A DNA stretch of 48,254 bases from Deinococcus aerophilus (GTDB lineage: Bacteria; Deinococcota; Deinococci; Deinococcales; Deinococcaceae): the NCBI RefSeq assembly GCF_014647075.1, contig NZ_BMOM01000024.1:1-48254 (forward strand), read 5' to 3'. Shown here in pieces: positions 16,909 through 26,730 of this stretch. The notes beneath the pieces were generated by a model. The model ran no database searches. It was not told where the DNA came from and was given only the letters and a program-made list of their open reading frames with translations. Numbering within the stretch: position 1 is the stretch's first letter; each line of letters begins with the position of its first letter. Made by a program: the position numbers and the translations under genes.

Positions 16909-17571
16909 ATGCCCCCCGCCGTCGCCTATTACCGGGTCTCCACCACCAAGCAGGGGCAAAGCGGCCTGGGTCTGGAAGCCCAGCGCCACGCCGTGACCGT
17001 GTTCGCCCGCTCCAGGGGTCTGGACGTGATCCGGGAAGTCATCGAGATCGAAACCGGCACCGCGAAGCGGGACCGGCCGCAGCTGCGCGCGGCCCTCGAG
17101 ACGGCGCGTGGAGCGGGCGCGGTGCTGATGATCGCCAAGCTCGACCGTCTGGCCCGCAACGTGGCGTTCATCAGTTCGCTGATGGAGGCGCGCACACCCT
17201 TTGTCGCGTGCGACATGCCGGACGCGACCGAACTGACGGTGCACATCATGGCGGCGCTGGCCGAGCACGAGGCGCGGCTGATCGGCACGCGGACCCGGGA
17301 CGCCCTGGCAGCCGCCAAAGCCCGCGGAGTCAAGCTGGGAAGTCCGGTCCCGATGTCGGAGGCGTGCCGCGCCGCCGGCCGGGCGAGCACCGCCCGCAAG
17401 GCTCAGGCCGCCTACAGCTCCGTGAACGGCTATGTCCGCCTGATGCGCCAGACTGGGATGTCGCTGCGGGAGATCGCCTCCCGGCTGAACGCGGAAGGAC
17501 ACCGTTCACGCACTGGAAAGACCTGGAACCATGCTCAGGTGGCACGTGTGCTGAAGTACTGCACTACTTGA
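16909..17571 (+). CDS. Serine recombinase (resolvase/invertase family)
   Basis: A site-specific recombinase of 220 aa. The N-terminal catalytic domain shows AYYRVSTTKQ with nucleophile Ser11, then VLMIAKLDRLARN with the conserved Arg, and the helix MAALAEHEARLIGTRTRDALAAAKARG. The C-terminal ~60 residues carry a helix-turn-helix (GMSLREIASRLNAEGHRSRTGKTWNHAQVARVL). The size matches small resolvases and invertases rather than large phage integrases. It stands alone next to the two-gene block at 17.9-22.8 kb and could resolve plasmid dimers or mobilise that block; neither is shown by the sequence. Confidence 0.88.
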   Translation: MPPAVAYYRVSTTKQGQSGLGLEAQRHAVTVFARSRGLDVIREVIEIETGTAKRDRPQLRAALETARGAGAVLMIAKLDRLARNVAFISSLMEARTPFVACDMPDATELTVHIMAALAEHEARLIGTRTRDALAAAKARGVKLGSPVPMSEACRAAGRASTARKAQAAYSSVNGYVRLMRQTGMSLREIASRLNAEGHRSRTGKTWNHAQVARVLKYCTT

Positions 17572-17864
17572 AGACTGAAAGCAGTACATGCGCTGCAGGT
17601 GGAAGCTTGATGGTGCTTATCAGGCCAAGCTCATTTCCCTCCTGGCACGGCCATGAATATATACGTAACCACCCATTCCTCTTCTTGCTCGAATCGAACC
17701 GCGGATGACGGCTGGGCCTCGTCCCAACAGGAGCTCTTTGAAACCCAAGGCGGCGGTAAGGGGCCAAAGCGACCCTTACTCCGTTTCCAGTCCAGGAAGA
17801 CGGTGGACACGCGAGCAGTTCCCCCAGCATGCCGCAGGGTTGAGGCGACAGACGCGCAAAAATG
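17572..17864. other. Intergenic region with an AT-rich GAATATATAC copy
   Basis: The gap between the recombinase (plus) and the end of the 479-aa gene (minus). It holds GAATATATAC at 17655-17664 and a weak inverted repeat, GTAAGGG/CCCTTAC (17756-17762 with a partner about 17 nt on), that might end the minus-strand operon but has no T-run. No gene is seen. Confidence 0.35.
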
Positions 17865-19304
17865 CTAGGGCGTCACCTTCAGCACGGTGACCACGTACAC
17901 CGTGCCGTCCGGTCGGTATCCGATCATTGCCGCGCGGAACGGTTTTCCAGGAACCGCCCGCGGCCCACCGCTCCAGATGCGTCGGACCTGCGCGCGGAAC
18001 TTCGCGAATCCGCTTGGCGTGTCGGGTTTGAAATCGCCGATGTTGAACCCCGGATCCTCACCACCGGTCCACACCACGTCTGCGCCCGTGTTGCCCCGGC
18101 CGGTATTGAACCGGAATTGTGAACGTGGGAACCGCTGCCTGACAATGATTGCCATGGGTGGTTCCATTGCCGCGCCGTATGGGGCGCTCATTGGGGGCGA
18201 AGTCGGCATCTGGTCGCCTGGAATCATGCCGAGCACTTCGCCGTCAGCCACTGGATAGCCTGCGCCACTCGGTACAGACTGATTGGTGTTCGCAGCCGAG
18301 CGAGTGGGTTTGGCAGTTGGCGGCGCAGATGATTTGCTGCCTGGCGAAGTTGACTTGGGGGGACCAGGCGTCACCATATTGTCGTTGGCAGGGGTGAGCC
18401 TGCCTGTTCCCGTTGAATCAGTGGCACGCGTAGCCCCGTTCAGCGGTGGACGCGGCGCGCCGCGGTCCCCGGCACGTGGCGGTGGGACGGTCTCGGGTAT
18501 CGATGGCGTTGTCGTGCGCGGTCGGGATTCGGCAACGGGTGGTTTGCCCCCAGGCAGATACCCGATCGGCAGATTGCTCATCACTCCTGCCAACCCGATG
18601 GATACAAAGGCCTCAAAGTCCTCAGCGTCCTTGTACAGGACCGCGACTGCCTTGTGCTTCTCCTTATAAAGGCGCGGCGTCGTGTCGGCACCGAGGCGCA
18701 GCGGCATCAGCCGCTGATTCGGCCCGACGACGGCCCGCAGCATTGATTGCATCGGCGCGGGATCCGGTGAGTCGCAGATCGTGAAGATGTCCAAGTCGAG
18801 TTCGGATCTGTCTTGGTACGTTAGATGCAGGACCGTCGAACTGCGCCCGGGGCGGTAGCGATACGAGATGTCGTAACGCGCGCTCACGAACGCGTCGATA
18901 AAGTTGCCCATCGGCAGCTTGGCAACAGATGGGTCTGGTGTCGGCGGTACCGGCTCCATGGGGTCGATATGCGCAAGACTCTGAAAGCCTCCTGACACCG
19001 GGGACAGTCCAATTCCTAACTTGATCACCCGGTTGGCCGCGTCGACCGCCGCCTGCGGGTCATGATTTTTAATTTGCACCAGACATGCCCACAAGTAATT
19101 GCCGTACGGCGAGTGCGGAATGCACTGCAACTCGAGCGCCCAACGGTACACTTCCGCATCTGTCTTAAGCTTTCGGTACTGCCTCAGCAGCACCTTGCCA
19201 CTGGGGCGGTCATCAAGTTCGGCGACCGTCTGCTTTGCGACCGCCGTGATGATGGGCAGCCAGTGCGATTTGGGCAGCGGCTCGATGAGCGGCGGCAACG
19301 CCAT
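17865..19304 (-). CDS. Unknown protein with proline-rich linker and possible nuclease-like C-terminus
   Basis: 479 aa, second gene of a two-gene operon, 8 nt after the 1175-aa gene, with AGGAGG before its ATG. Three parts are visible. Residues 1-250 form a soluble domain (LDLDIFTICDSPDPAPM, VAVLYKDAEDFEAFVSIG). About 255-360 is a Pro/Ser/Thr-rich low-complexity linker. The last ~110 residues are a compact domain (RQRFPRSQFRFNTGRGNTGADVV, FNIGDFKPDTPSGFAKFRAQVRRIWSGG). The D...DxK spacing (GADVVW ... GDFK) recalls PD-(D/E)xK nucleases, a common toxin-tip fold, but the match is weak. There is no signal peptide. The layout resembles a cargo or effector with a swappable tip, which is an inference. 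Confidence 0.5.
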   Translation of the reverse strand: MALPPLIEPLPKSHWLPIITAVAKQTVAELDDRPSGKVLLRQYRKLKTDAEVYRWALELQCIPHSPYGNYLWACLVQIKNHDPQAAVDAANRVIKLGIGLSPVSGGFQSLAHIDPMEPVPPTPDPSVAKLPMGNFIDAFVSARYDISYRYRPGRSSTVLHLTYQDRSELDLDIFTICDSPDPAPMQSMLRAVVGPNQRLMPLRLGADTTPRLYKEKHKAVAVLYKDAEDFEAFVSIGLAGVMSNLPIGYLPGGKPPVAESRPRTTTPSIPETVPPPRAGDRGAPRPPLNGATRATDSTGTGRLTPANDNMVTPGPPKSTSPGSKSSAPPTAKPTRSAANTNQSVPSGAGYPVADGEVLGMIPGDQMPTSPPMSAPYGAAMEPPMAIIVRQRFPRSQFRFNTGRGNTGADVVWTGGEDPGFNIGDFKPDTPSGFAKFRAQVRRIWSGGPRAVPGKPFRAAMIGYRPDGTVYVVTVLKVTP

Positions 19305-19312
19305 TGTTCCTC

Positions 19313-22300
19313 CTAAAGCTCGTCCAACGGCACCGTGATGTTGCTGGCGTGCTCGACGACGATCTTCTTGTCGGTCTCCGGATCTTCGCGCTCGCCGTGC
19401 AGCAAGCGATCGATCAGGCGTAGGTTCTCAAGCTCCGCTCGGCGCGTTTCGGCCTGCACCTTTTTCACATCGACGGCGCGGTGAATCGTTTTGAAGCGCT
19501 CTAGCAACGAGGTCGTGGCAGGCAGCGCCTCGATGAACAGCGATCCCGTAGGTACTATGATCTCTTCGCCATTGCGGTGCGGGGCTTTGAGCAGTTTCTC
19601 GTACTGATCCTTGAGCTGCTGGCGGATATGTTCGAATTCTGGTTCGCTCAAGCGGTCTTTCAACTTAAGTACATAATCGGCGAACTCCTCGAGCGTCCAG
19701 TTGCCCACATCATCAGGATCGATGAGTTCCTCGAACCCGCGCAGTACGTAAGGTTCGGCCATGAATCGAGTGAGTGAATTGGACTCTTTGAGTGCGAAGA
19801 TCATGTAGTTGCCGAAGTACCCCAGCAGGTTGTCGAGGTCAGCGACTTGCGCCAGTGGCCTTGTCTTGAGCCGTTTGAAGCTTGGGACAATTTCTGCCTC
19901 AAACACCTTGGTGGGAAGGTCGAGATCGCGTCCCGGAATGGTGCGGTGCGCGTACGCCGTCATTGCCGCATGGGCGGGCACGACACCATTTGCGAAGTGG
20001 TACTTGCCCTGATGTGCGAAGGTCGGTACCGACACCTCATGCAGACGCAGGTAACGCTGATCGGGCGGCTCGTGGTTCCACACTGCCTGCATGTAATAGA
20101 GGATGTTCTGCTTGATGTGGGTGCGTAGCCGGAGGATCTGGGTGCGCTGGTTGTAATTTTTAGCCAGCGCCTTGGCATAGGACTCGGTGAGTGCATTCAG
20201 TGCTGTGACCTCGCGCTCGACCCTCATGAGCAGGTCGCGTTCCTCGTCGGCAGTGCGCTGCATCGCGTCTTTTAGCGTGTCCTGACGGCTGTCGCCGACT
20301 TCGGGCATGTCGGGATGAATGAAGTCACCGACCGCATCGATCGCATCCTCGACAAGGTCAACGGCGTTTCCGACCACGGGGATGCCAGAGAACAGGCCGC
20401 CGCTGTGCCCCTTTTTCTTGGCAGAGCGTTGCAGCAGGGAGCGTTCGAGCAGGTTGCGGTACGTGGCCAACCTCGAGCGCACAACGCCGAGTTCGCGCTG
20501 CAATTCGGCAATCAAGTTCCGTTGCTGCTGTATGTTTGTGCGCATCTCGGCAAGAGCCACCCGGTCGCCAACCACGTGCTGACTCAGATAATCGAGCGCG
20601 GGCAAGAACGAGTCATCAAGAATGGTGCGGCGCAGGATCCAATCGTGGCTGACCAGCCACGCTTCGTTGATTTCGTGCGGTGCGGGCATCTCCTGAGCGA
20701 CCAAGACCACCTCGCTCAGCCGGTGCAGGCTTTCGGAAACCGCATATCGACGCTGCAATTCATAAAAGAGGAAGGTCACGGCGAGTTCGTCGTTGGGGTT
20801 GGAAATCTCGCCTGAGTCGCTGGTCTCAAGATTCTCGATATCCTCGCTGTTGACCTCAACCGTCACCTCGTCCTTGAACTCCTGGGCCGCCTTGACAACC
20901 GATTCGCGGAAGTTGCGTTTGACCGCTTCCGAGGTCTGACCGACCTCGCGGTCGAACGCGGTTTTCGTCATGGCTTTGCCGGTCGCGTCGGTGCCGCTAC
21001 TGGACTCCGAGCTGAGGTTGAAGTTCGTCTTGGTATTGGCCTTGCGGACGATCTCCTCTTCGGCGCGGGCGGTAGTGGACATTTCGTCCTTGCGTACGCG
21101 CAGGTGGTTTTGTACCTCGCGCTCGGCGCGCTTGTGCTGTCGCTTGACGGTGCGCGTGTACCGCTGCACCTCCTTGGGAGCCAGGGTGATGGTCTTCGCG
21201 AGCCTTCCCGCCTGGTACATCGTCGGCACCCAGCGTTGGCGGTACGTCACGAGCACACCGAAATTGACACTGCGTTCGCGCCGGTTTGCGGCGAAGGTGG
21301 TGAAGGCGTATGGCTCCTGCATGCGCTGCTCTAGTTCATCAAGCAGATCTGGCAGGCGCTCAATTGGCGTGAGCGGCTGAAGGTCACTGAGGTGTGTGGT
21401 CAGCAGACCGTCAAGAATGCCGAAAGAGGCAAGCAGGCTCTGGCTTGCCCGCGCCGACCCACCTGGTGGCGGCACGGATCGTGTGGCGATCTTAGGCGAA
21501 ACGGTGGCGCGGCGCGCGGCAAGTTGAAGCGCCGCCGCCTCGCGCCTCAGACCGCGCACCGGATCGACGATGATTCCGTCGCGGGGCGGTTGCCCGCCCG
21601 CGAGTACGATCTCGTTATAGGCGCTCTCGGCAATGTCAAGCACGCCCTGATCGATCGCCTCCTGCCAAACGTGACGAAAGGCCACCTGAAGATTGTGAAA
21701 GTCGTAAAAAGCGGGAGTATCTGCGGGGCTCGGCTTGAAGGCGAGCTCCTCGATTGTTTGCCGTACCGTTCCCTGTGTGGCGCGCGGTTCGAGGCCAGCA
21801 AGCACGGCCTCTTCGGGCGAGGTCATCGTATCGACGAGTCGCGCGATAAATCGCGGCACGTCGCTCGAAGCGATCGGCTCGATCCCATTGCCCAGGCGAT
21901 CCTCTGGTTCCAGAGCAGGGACGGGCGGTGATGCCCCCGCAAGTGCGGCGAGCGCCTCAGTTTCGCGCGGCGATGGCGCACGCCGCACCACATCGGCGGG
22001 ATCTGTGCGCAGGTACGTGGGTCCGGCCTGCGGGGCTTGCTCAGCTCCGAGAGCCATCCGCAAATCCGCAGCAGAGATGTTCAGATCGCTGTCGAGCTTG
22101 TCGCGAACGGCCCCTGCCTGCGCCTCGGTCAGCGCGAAGCGCGTGACGGCACGCGGTCGCCTGCCCTTCGGGCTGATCACCTCCTTAAGATCGCGATCGA
22201 CCACCACGCCGTGCGTTGCTTGTACCGAGGCGTCTGCCGCAACGAAGGTCTCGGAGCCGCGCTGCTGCGGGCGAACCGAGCTGAGGCGATCGGCCAGCGC

Positions 22301-22840
22301 CGGTCTGATCTCATCGCGAAAGGCCGTCAGCTCGCCGCGCGCCTGGGCCACCCGCACAGTCACGGCTTCTTGTGCCACGCTGGCTACCTCAAGGTCGCGT
22401 CTGGCGCGCGCGGTCAGGCGTTGGCGCATGCGTTCGGGCGGCTCGACAATACCTTCGTCGGCCTCGCCCGGAAGCGCGATGCCGTTTTTCTCAAGATCGG
22501 CGGCTGGGATACGGACGTAATAGGCCTCGCTCGCGCTGGCGTTCTTGCGCACCGTGGGCGCGACGAAGAGCGGCTCGCGTGCATCGGCGGTTTCTTCGGG
22601 CGGCGAGACGGTGAGGAGCAATTGCACACGGGCCCTTGCGTCTCCTGCTGCAGTGCTGGTCTCGTACTCGATCCTAAATCTACCCTCGGCGTCGGTGATG
22701 GTGGACGCCAGCCGTAACCACGCATCCTGCGGCAGAGTGGTCGAACCCGTCGTGGAGTTCACGTCGAAGGCAACCACCAAAAGATTGGGGATACCGCGCC
22801 CCGTCTCGCTGACGATGACGCTTCCGACTACCGTGTTCAT
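19313..22840 (-). CDS. Large transthyretin-like/coiled-coil protein, unknown function
   Basis: 1175 aa with GGAGG before its ATG. Residues 3-85 look like a carboxypeptidase-regulatory/transthyretin-like beta sandwich (VVGSVIVSETGRGIPNLLVVAFD ... DAEGRFRIEYE), a fold common at the start of surface or structural proteins. Long helical, heptad-rich stretches follow (about 145-200, 560-680 and 760-900), and near 830-865 a small hydrophobic glycine-rich stretch (LFSGIPVVGNAVDLVEDAIDAVG) that might touch a membrane. There is no signal peptide, enzyme motif or Walker box. The middle block, VTYRQRWVPTMYQAG to ISNPNDELAVTFLFYELQRRY, looks like a conserved core. I do not know the family. With its partner gene it could form a delivery scaffold or structural complex. 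Confidence 0.6.
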   Translation of the reverse strand: MNTVVGSVIVSETGRGIPNLLVVAFDVNSTTGSTTLPQDAWLRLASTITDAEGRFRIEYETSTAAGDARARVQLLLTVSPPEETADAREPLFVAPTVRKNASASEAYYVRIPAADLEKNGIALPGEADEGIVEPPERMRQRLTARARRDLEVASVAQEAVTVRVAQARGELTAFRDEIRPALADRLSSVRPQQRGSETFVAADASVQATHGVVVDRDLKEVISPKGRRPRAVTRFALTEAQAGAVRDKLDSDLNISAADLRMALGAEQAPQAGPTYLRTDPADVVRRAPSPRETEALAALAGASPPVPALEPEDRLGNGIEPIASSDVPRFIARLVDTMTSPEEAVLAGLEPRATQGTVRQTIEELAFKPSPADTPAFYDFHNLQVAFRHVWQEAIDQGVLDIAESAYNEIVLAGGQPPRDGIIVDPVRGLRREAAALQLAARRATVSPKIATRSVPPPGGSARASQSLLASFGILDGLLTTHLSDLQPLTPIERLPDLLDELEQRMQEPYAFTTFAANRRERSVNFGVLVTYRQRWVPTMYQAGRLAKTITLAPKEVQRYTRTVKRQHKRAEREVQNHLRVRKDEMSTTARAEEEIVRKANTKTNFNLSSESSSGTDATGKAMTKTAFDREVGQTSEAVKRNFRESVVKAAQEFKDEVTVEVNSEDIENLETSDSGEISNPNDELAVTFLFYELQRRYAVSESLHRLSEVVLVAQEMPAPHEINEAWLVSHDWILRRTILDDSFLPALDYLSQHVVGDRVALAEMRTNIQQQRNLIAELQRELGVVRSRLATYRNLLERSLLQRSAKKKGHSGGLFSGIPVVGNAVDLVEDAIDAVGDFIHPDMPEVGDSRQDTLKDAMQRTADEERDLLMRVEREVTALNALTESYAKALAKNYNQRTQILRLRTHIKQNILYYMQAVWNHEPPDQRYLRLHEVSVPTFAHQGKYHFANGVVPAHAAMTAYAHRTIPGRDLDLPTKVFEAEIVPSFKRLKTRPLAQVADLDNLLGYFGNYMIFALKESNSLTRFMAEPYVLRGFEELIDPDDVGNWTLEEFADYVLKLKDRLSEPEFEHIRQQLKDQYEKLLKAPHRNGEEIIVPTGSLFIEALPATTSLLERFKTIHRAVDVKKVQAETRRAELENLRLIDRLLHGEREDPETDKKIVVEHASNITVPLDEL

Positions 22841-23460
22841 AGGGAACCTCCGAGCGTCTATCCGGTCTGACTGAGGGTGGCACCCGAAACAGTGGGAGTC
22901 TGATCCTGTGCCGGTGAGCGCTCGAACGGTGGCGAATCGGTTGGAGCTGTTGACCCAGCATCAGGGTACGCTGATACCGTGATCGGGCCGTGACCACAGG
23001 CGACTCACGTGCAAAAGGTTGCATGTGGGCGGCGAGTGAACCTGGCCGCTCCTGTGTGACGACAACCTGCGGGGTCAAGGTCCTGCGCGCGTTGGGCGAT
23101 GGCTTGGGCGAGGGCGTTCATGGGGGAAGTCTATTCGAGCAGAATGATGGAGCTCCTGGCGTTCACAGGAGACTGACCGAGGGCAGTAAAGCCCCCTCTG
23201 CCAGCCCAGGGACGCTCAACAGACTTCGGAGCTCCATGTGCAGCTGTGAATATATACACTATTTTCCTGCTTAAATTAGTCAAGTTACCCCGTAAAAGCC
23301 GGAGCCGGAGATGCAGCGGCACAGGATCATAAGCCTACGCAATGGCATAGCCCAGTGTCCTTTCAACGCTTGAGCAGGAGGCTGGGGCACGAAAAAGGAC
23401 GGGGGAGAGGAAAGAGGGGCGTGGAATGATGGGAAGCTGTATATATTCGATGTGAGGCAT
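22841..23460. other. Intergenic region between the two-gene operon and the CRISPR trailer end
   Basis: About 620 bp. It should contain the promoter of the minus-strand operon near 22841-22900, but no strong -10 is obvious. On the minus strand, from 23119, a short reading starts MNALAQAIAQRAQDL and appears to continue in another frame as TPQVVVTQERPGSLAAHMQPFA, possibly a decayed gene fragment. Two AT-rich decamers are present: GAATATATAC at 23248-23257 and its inverse at 23439-23448, the second only 13 bp from the last CRISPR repeat. Confidence 0.35.
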
Positions 23461-26400
23461 GCTTCAATCCACGGCCCACCCGAAGGCAGGCCGAATCCGC
23501 CGTGAACTCGGCAAAGCTCATCCCGGACGCCCGCGTTTCAATCCACGGCCCACCCGAAGGCAGGCCGAATCATGCGGGGGAAGATCGCCGCCGGACGGGT
23601 AGGTTTCAATCCACGGCCCACCCGAAGGCAGGCCGAATCCCGGTCGGCACGCCCCCACCGGCCCCCGACCACATGTTTCAATCCACGGCCCACCCGAAGG
23701 CAGGCCGAATCTCAAACGCCCTGTACTCGTCCTCGGCTTGCCGCTTGTTTCAATCCACGGCCCACCCGAAGGCAGGCCGAATCCCCCACGAGCGGGCCGT
23801 GTTCTGCCTGCTGATTGTTTCAATCCACGGCCCACCCGAAGGCAGGCCGAATCGGGCGGACTTCTGGAGGCTTCACCATGATTGATAGTTTCAATCCACG
23901 GCCCACCCGAAGGCAGGCCGAATCCGCTGCCCCCGAAAAAGCTCACGATGTCCTCGTGGTTTCAATCCACGGCCCACCCGAAGGCAGGCCGAATCGCGTG
24001 AGCGAGGTGGGCGGCCCGGCGGCGTACCCCGAGTTTCAATCCACGGCCCACCCGAAGGCAGGCCGAATCACGGCAACGGGCAACTGCACCCGCTCGAAAT
24101 CGGCATGTTTCAATCCACGGCCCACCCGAAGGCAGGCCGAATCCTGACGGCGCTGGCCCTGAGTCCGCTGTGCCGGGTGTTTCAATCCACGGCCCACCCG
24201 AAGGCAGGCCGAATCCGGCGACCCATGCCGCCGATTTCCACGTATCAGACGTTTCAATCCACGGCCCACCCGAAGGCAGGCCGAATCCCGAGCGGCAGTG
24301 GTGTTACTTCAACGCCCTGATGGTTTCAATCCACGGCCCACCCGAAGGCAGGCCGAATCCTGATCGAGCGTCTGAGCATCCACGCGCCCGTGTTTCAATC
24401 CACGGCCCACCCGAAGGCAGGCCGAATCTGGGGCAGGTGGCCGGGGAACTGGGGGAGATGCTGTTTCAATCCACGGCCCACCCGAAGGCAGGCCGAATCG
24501 CTGACCCTCACCGAAACGTCAGCGGGCGTGGTGGTTTCAATCCACGGCCCACCCGAAGGCAGGCCGAATCCGCATTGTCGGCCCCGGCCTGGACACCGAC
24601 GCATGTTTCAATCCACGGCCCACCCGAAGGCAGGCCGAATCCCGCACGTCGAGCATCCCGCCCACCCCACCCCACCGTTTCAATCCACGGCCCACCCGAA
24701 GGCAGGCCGAATCCCCGGCACCCTGACGCGCACGCTGATGAACCGCGTGTTTCAATCCACGGCCCACCCGAAGGCAGGCCGAATCACCGGCGCGCTGGCG
24801 ACCTCGACCGCGCTGGCCTCGTTTCAATCCACGGCCCACCCGAAGGCAGGCCGAATCGGCACCACTGCCCGCCGCTACCGGGTGGCCGGATGTTTCAATC
24901 CACGGCCCACCCGAAGGCAGGCCGAATCCGGGCGCGCTGCTCGGCGACCAGCAGTGCCAGGGTTTCAATCCACGGCCCACCCGAAGGCAGGCCGAATCCC
25001 CAGCCCGGCCCTGTCGGCGGCCCTCAATGGGGTTTCAATCCACGGCCTACCCGAAGGCAGGCCGAATCAGCGCGTGCGGGCCAGCGTGTCCTTCATAGAT
25101 GGTTTCAATCCACGGCCCACCCGAAGGCAGGCCGAATCCCTGGGTCTCCGCCCGCCCCGCGTCCGAGCGCGTGTTTCAATCCACGGCCCACCCGAAGGCA
25201 GGCCGAATCCGGTGGTCCACAGGCCCAGGCCCGAGGCGTTGGTTTCAATCCACGGCCCACCCGAAGGCAGGCCGAATCGCCCCGGGGGGGCGTGCTGAGC
25301 TCCTCCTCATGGGTTTCAATCCACGGCCCACCCGAAGGCAGGCCGAATCGCGTGAGCGTGCGCCCCAGCGCCGAGCTGGAGGAGTTTCAATCCACGGCCC
25401 ACCCGAAGGCAGGCCGAATCCGCATACGCGGACGCCATGCACTTTCAGCTTACGGTTTCAATCCACGGCCCACCCGAAGGCAGGCCGAATCCCGTGGCGC
25501 TGCTCATCTACATCGGCGCGATGGCGTTTCAATCCACGGCCCACCCGAAGGCAGGCCGAATCCACGGCCGCCGCTATGGTCGACGCCCTACCGCATGTTT
25601 CAATCCACGGCCCACCCGAAGGCAGGCCGAATCCGCGTACCTCGCGAGGCTCCAACATGCGTATTGTTTCAATCCACGGCCCACCCGAAGGCAGGCCGAA
25701 TCGCCGGCCGCCCGGTACAGGCCGGCGCGCGCCCAGGTTTCAATCCACGGCCCACCCGAAGGCAGGCCGAATCGTCGAGGGTCGAGGGGCCAGCAGGCCG
25801 GTCGAGGCGTTTCAATCCACGGCCCACCCGAAGGCAGGCCGAATCCGATGCCGCGCGCATGCCAGGCGGCCAGCTCGTCGTTTCAATCCACGGCCCACCC
25901 GAAGGCAGGCCGAATCTGAAGCCCCCCAGCCCCCCAGCCCCCCCCACCGACGTTTCAATCCACGGCCCACCCGAAGGCAGGCCGAATCGTCGGTCAGGCC
26001 CTGCATCATCACGGGGGGCAGGTTGTTTCAATCCACGGCCCACCCGAAGGCAGGCCGAATCCGATTTCAGCGAGGCGGGGCAGGCCGTCAAAAGGGTTTC
26101 AATCCACGGCCCACCCGAAGGCAGGCCGAATCTTGGTGTAGCGCCAGGTGATCGAAACCCCGTAGTTTCAATCCACGGCCCACCCGAAGGCAGGCCGAAT
26201 CATGCGCCCGCCGTAAAAGGTGTTGTCGTTGCACCATGTTTCAATCCACGGCCCACCCGAAGGCAGGCCGAATCCGCGAGCAGCGTGGCGCAGGTCGCCG
26301 GGTAGGTTTCAATCCACGGCCCACCCGAAGGCAGGCCGAATCCCCCCATCTGCCCGACCCACTGGGGCGCGGCGATGTTTCAATCCACGGCCCACCCGAA

Positions 26401-26553
26401 GGCAGGCCGAATCGCATCATCGTCGACCAGGGCCACGACTTCGAGGTTTCAATCCACGGCCCACCCGAAGGCAGGCCGAATCGGCTGGCCGACCCGAAGG
26501 CCCCGCACTTTGAACTGTTTCAATCCACGGCCCACCCGAAGGCAGGCCGAATC
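23461..26553 (-). CRISPR. Type I-C CRISPR array, 44 repeats and 43 spacers
   Basis: A 37-nt repeat starting GTTTCAATCC on the plus strand occurs 44 times, separated by spacers of 31-37 nt (mostly 34). Transcription should run on the minus strand, because the reverse complement ends in ATTGAAAC as in type I-C and the leader and cas2 lie at the right end. The leftmost repeat (23461-23497) has GC for GT at its start and is the ancestral, leader-distal copy. The repeat at 25032-25068 has a single C-to-T change. All other repeats appear identical. The repeat folds into a 9-bp stem with a UUCG loop, leaving exactly 11 nt 3' of the stem, as expected for Cas5c processing. I saw no duplicated spacers. 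Confidence 0.98.
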
Positions 26554-26730
26554 TGGTGGCTGTTGGAATACGTCCCAGACGGCAGTCCCACGTCAGTTTG
26601 CGCGAACTGCTCGCAGAAGTCCACTTTTGTGGGCAGGTGTCGTTGTTCTGTTGTCATGCAGCGCGTCCAGAACGGACTTTTCGAATTGCGCGAACCCCCC
26701 TGGGTTTTCGTATGTGCGGAGGGTTCGCGT
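26554..26730 (-). promoter_or_regulatory. CRISPR leader
   Basis: The 177 bp between cas2 and the first (newest) repeat is the expected leader. It holds a 9-bp inverted repeat CGCGAACCC/GGGTTCGCG (26689-26697 and 26721-26729), which touches the cas2 stop, and two direct copies of TTGCGCGAAC (26598-26607 and 26686-26695). The inner copy lies in an almost perfect 16-bp dyad (26594-26609). These could be binding sites for integration factors or part of the array promoter; no clear -10 was found. Confidence 0.7.

Noticed and set aside
24170..26305. 711-codon open frame on the plus strand
   Set aside because: It is the translation of CRISPR repeats and spacers (periodic IHGPPEGRPN pattern in rotating frames); the repeat length keeps frames open by chance.
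23461..26553. Spacers targeting sequences within this window
   Set aside because: Reading the spacers by eye against the coding regions gave no convincing match; a real search is needed to exclude it.
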